Below are positions 62,560 to 64,000 of a stretch of 64,000 bases of DNA, in pieces. The first letter of the stretch is position 1. The number at the start of each line of letters is the position of its first letter. The translations under genes were made by a program, and so were the position numbers. Under the pieces are notes generated by a model that did no database searches, was not told where the DNA came from, and saw nothing but the letters and a program-made list of their open reading frames with translations. The DNA lies in assembly GCA_022072055.1 (NCBI GenBank), contig JAJVIK010000008.1, positions 232,111 to 296,110 of the forward strand, written 5' to 3'. The DNA comes from a bacterium (GTDB lineage Bacteria; Hinthialibacterota; Hinthialibacteria; OLB16).

Positions 62560-63231
62560 TCAAGGTCTTCTGCCGGTTGACCTACAAGCCCTAATCGATC
62601 CGGACACCTTGGTTTTGCCATTTTGTTGCCATTTTTTTCCAAGTCCCAGTAAGGCTGCTTCCACTCTGGCCACGACTTGCGTCCGGAAGCGTTCCTGAAG
62701 GTCGTCCTCACTGGGCGTGACATAGTGCTTGTCGGTCACTGACTTCGCGCTATGTCCCAGGTACCGCTCCAACGCGTAGCCGCCCCAACCCTCCCGGATG
62801 GCTTCTGTTGGAAGAGTCCGCCTCAAGCCTTTCGGCTCAACCTCTCGACCGGGAAACACCTTCCGTAGGCAACGGCCAATCGCCTTGGCGTACGAAGTCT
62901 GGTCTTCGTACGCCGCCATGATTCTATCCCCGTTGCGAGGAGCTGACTTAAGGACCGACAAGACCCGCGTTGGCAACGGCAGCCTGCGAACTGAAGACAG
63001 GTTCTTCACGACTCCGTCCACCGTGATGAAGCCTCTTTCCAGATCAACCCGCTCCCAGCGAAGTCTCCAGGCTTCGCGCAATCTCAACCCACAAAGGCCT
63101 TGAGGAGCCACGCCCGGTGCAAGGTTCCTCCACAGATCATCCCTTTCGAGGCAAGCCAGGAACTCACTTATCAAAAACCGAGAATCTGTCCAAAGAACAC
63201 CAAGGGGTTCCCACAACGGGATGAATATCAA
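62560..63231 (-). pseudogene. Tyrosine integrase, N-terminally truncated
   Basis: 223 residues from a TTG. Only the catalytic half is present: LCGLRLREAWRLRWERVDLERG (Arg I region), a C-terminal GLRRTLPTEAIREGW with Arg in place of the usual His of the HxxR box, LGHSAKSVTDKHY with the presumed Tyr nucleophile. The arm-binding and core-binding domains expected before residue ~40 are missing. The gene ends 17 bases from the right att repeat, as island integrases usually do, but on the outer side of the mapped island. Probably a decaying integrase of a second or nested element. Confidence 0.8.
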
Positions 63232-63319
63232 TCAAAGGGTGATTGCCATACATGGACTTCACATAACAGGTAGCTCGACCAGGATTACGACCTCGCTTGA
63301 CGCACCTTGTCGATGCCGT

Positions 63320-64000
63320 TCAGCCAGCCTTTCTTAACCCCATCTTCTTCATTCGAGATACCAAAGTGGTGGGTTTCAATCCTAATAGAATCGCTGCGCC
63401 ATCCGCCCCATAGATTTTCCAGTTGGTGGCTCTTAAAGCAGCCAGATAATTGTCGCGTTCGCGTCTCCGCATTTCCTCCTCCGAGACAATTTCGGCCTCT
63501 GCCAGAGAGGTCAATGAAACTTTTGGATCGGAATCGTCGTCCTCCGGTAAGTCGAGGGAGAGCCCGCCGCGACGGGACCTTATCACAGCCCTTTCGATAA
63601 CGTTTTGGAACTCGCGGATGTTGCCCGGCCAATCGTAGCGCTGAAGTTTATAGAGGTGATTCCTCGTCAAACGAGGTTCAGGCAAGTTCAGTCGCTTCGC
63701 GGACTGCTCCAGGAAATGTCGGGCAAGGAGCGGGATGTCTTCCTTCCGCTTGCGCAGGGGAACGATGTCGATTGGAAATACGTTGAGGCGATAGTAGAGA
63801 TCGGATCGAAATCGACCCGCTTCCACCTCCTCGCGCAAGTTCCGATTGGTAGCTGCAATCAGGCGTATGTCGACTTTTCGAGTCCGCTCCTCTCCCACTC
63901 GCTCGAATTCCCCTTCCTGTAACGACCGCAGGAGTTTGCTCTGTAGATCGAGTGGGATTTCTCCGACTTCATCCAGGAAGAGCGTTCCCCCATTGGCAAG
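63320..64000 (-). CDS. Sigma-54-dependent activator (partial, continues beyond the window)
   Basis: The frame remains open through the right window edge, so the N-terminus is missing. Visible: [20 protein letters not shown] (Walker B), [71 protein letters not shown] and a C-terminal Fis-like HTH ([17 protein letters not shown]). It activates sigma-54 promoters with ATP hydrolysis. The sensor domain is outside the window. It lies just beyond the integrase remnant. Confidence 0.94.
   Translation of the reverse strand, partial: LANGGTLFLDEVGEIPLDLQSKLLRSLQEGEFERVGEERTRKVDIRLIAATNRNLREEVEAGRFRSDLYYRLNVFPIDIVPLRKRKEDIPLLARHFLEQSAKRLNLPEPRLTRNHLYKLQRYDWPGNIREFQNVIERAVIRSRRGGLSLDLPEDDDSDPKVSLTSLAEAEIVSEEEMRRRERDNYLAALRATNWKIYGADGAAILLGLKPTTLVSRMKKMGLRKAG

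Noticed and set aside
62439..62723. Reading frame crossing the right att repeat with an RGSNPRPSAW-like string
   Set aside because: Such strings arise from reading the tRNA 3' half in reverse; they are a known artefact at att sites and not a gene.

Overview
This GC-rich window comes from a Gram-negative bacterium. It encodes Kdo/LPS-type kinases, a periplasmic NrfHA nitrite reductase, an RND efflux pump, lipoproteins and a type IV prepilin peptidase. The mix of TolB-like propellers, a kinase/WD40 signalling protein beside a sigma factor, sigma-54 activators and DUF6868/DUF4230 proteins would fit the PVC/Planctomycetota neighbourhood or an uncultivated relative such as Hydrogenedentota or Sumerlaeota. 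The sequence alone does not settle the phylum.

Region 1 (1-7 kb): two TolB-like beta-propeller proteins, then a minus-strand accessory patch. The patch holds a HigB/HigA toxin-antitoxin pair, a single-pass membrane protein, and a tightly overlapping gene pair that encodes two winged-helix-like proteins, one ending in a HEPN-like Rx4H motif. Region 2 (7-24 kb) is mostly housekeeping: recA with a clear promoter, an MDR dehydrogenase, a cell-surface glycosyltransferase/phosphatase cluster, nrfAH, a compact operon of a dual-OB protein with two DUF488 proteins, an OsmC protein, a CobA-HemD fusion, citrate synthase and Asd, then a sodium symporter with its tiny MetS-like subunit. Region 3 (24-44 kb): an orphan sugar ABC ATPase flanked by broken toxin genes (hicA remnant, DUF4258 with an in-frame UGA), YggL, a GH36-like glycosidase, a tandem Kdo-kinase protein, ruvB, a shortened threonine aldolase, polyprenol-type GT2, prepilin peptidase, panB-pgeF, argD-argF, and a MarR regulator with matching operators on both sides facing a B12-binding radical SAM protein.

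Region 4 (43.98-62.54 kb) is a mosaic genomic island. It starts in the 3' half of a tRNA-Gly(CCC) gene and ends at a perfect 46-bp copy of that half, followed by an integrase remnant. Its first part encodes a 1784-residue protein that joins a CHAT protease, a cyclase-like domain, a Ser/Thr kinase, a membrane segment, a WD40 propeller and a LamG-like lectin domain. A divergent unknown protein and a sigma-70-family factor face it. The middle holds a secreted dockerin/CARDB protein cut off by a truncated IS3-type element. The last part is a sigma-54 activator with a well-matched -24/-12 promoter downstream of it, which would drive a STAS / RND adaptor / RND pump / HD-GYP phosphodiesterase operon. 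The window ends inside another sigma-54 activator.

The best candidates for undescribed biology are the CHAT-cyclase-kinase-WD40-LamG protein with its sigma-factor locus, the HEPN/winged-helix pair with its membrane neighbour, and the DUF488/DUF488/dual-OB operon.
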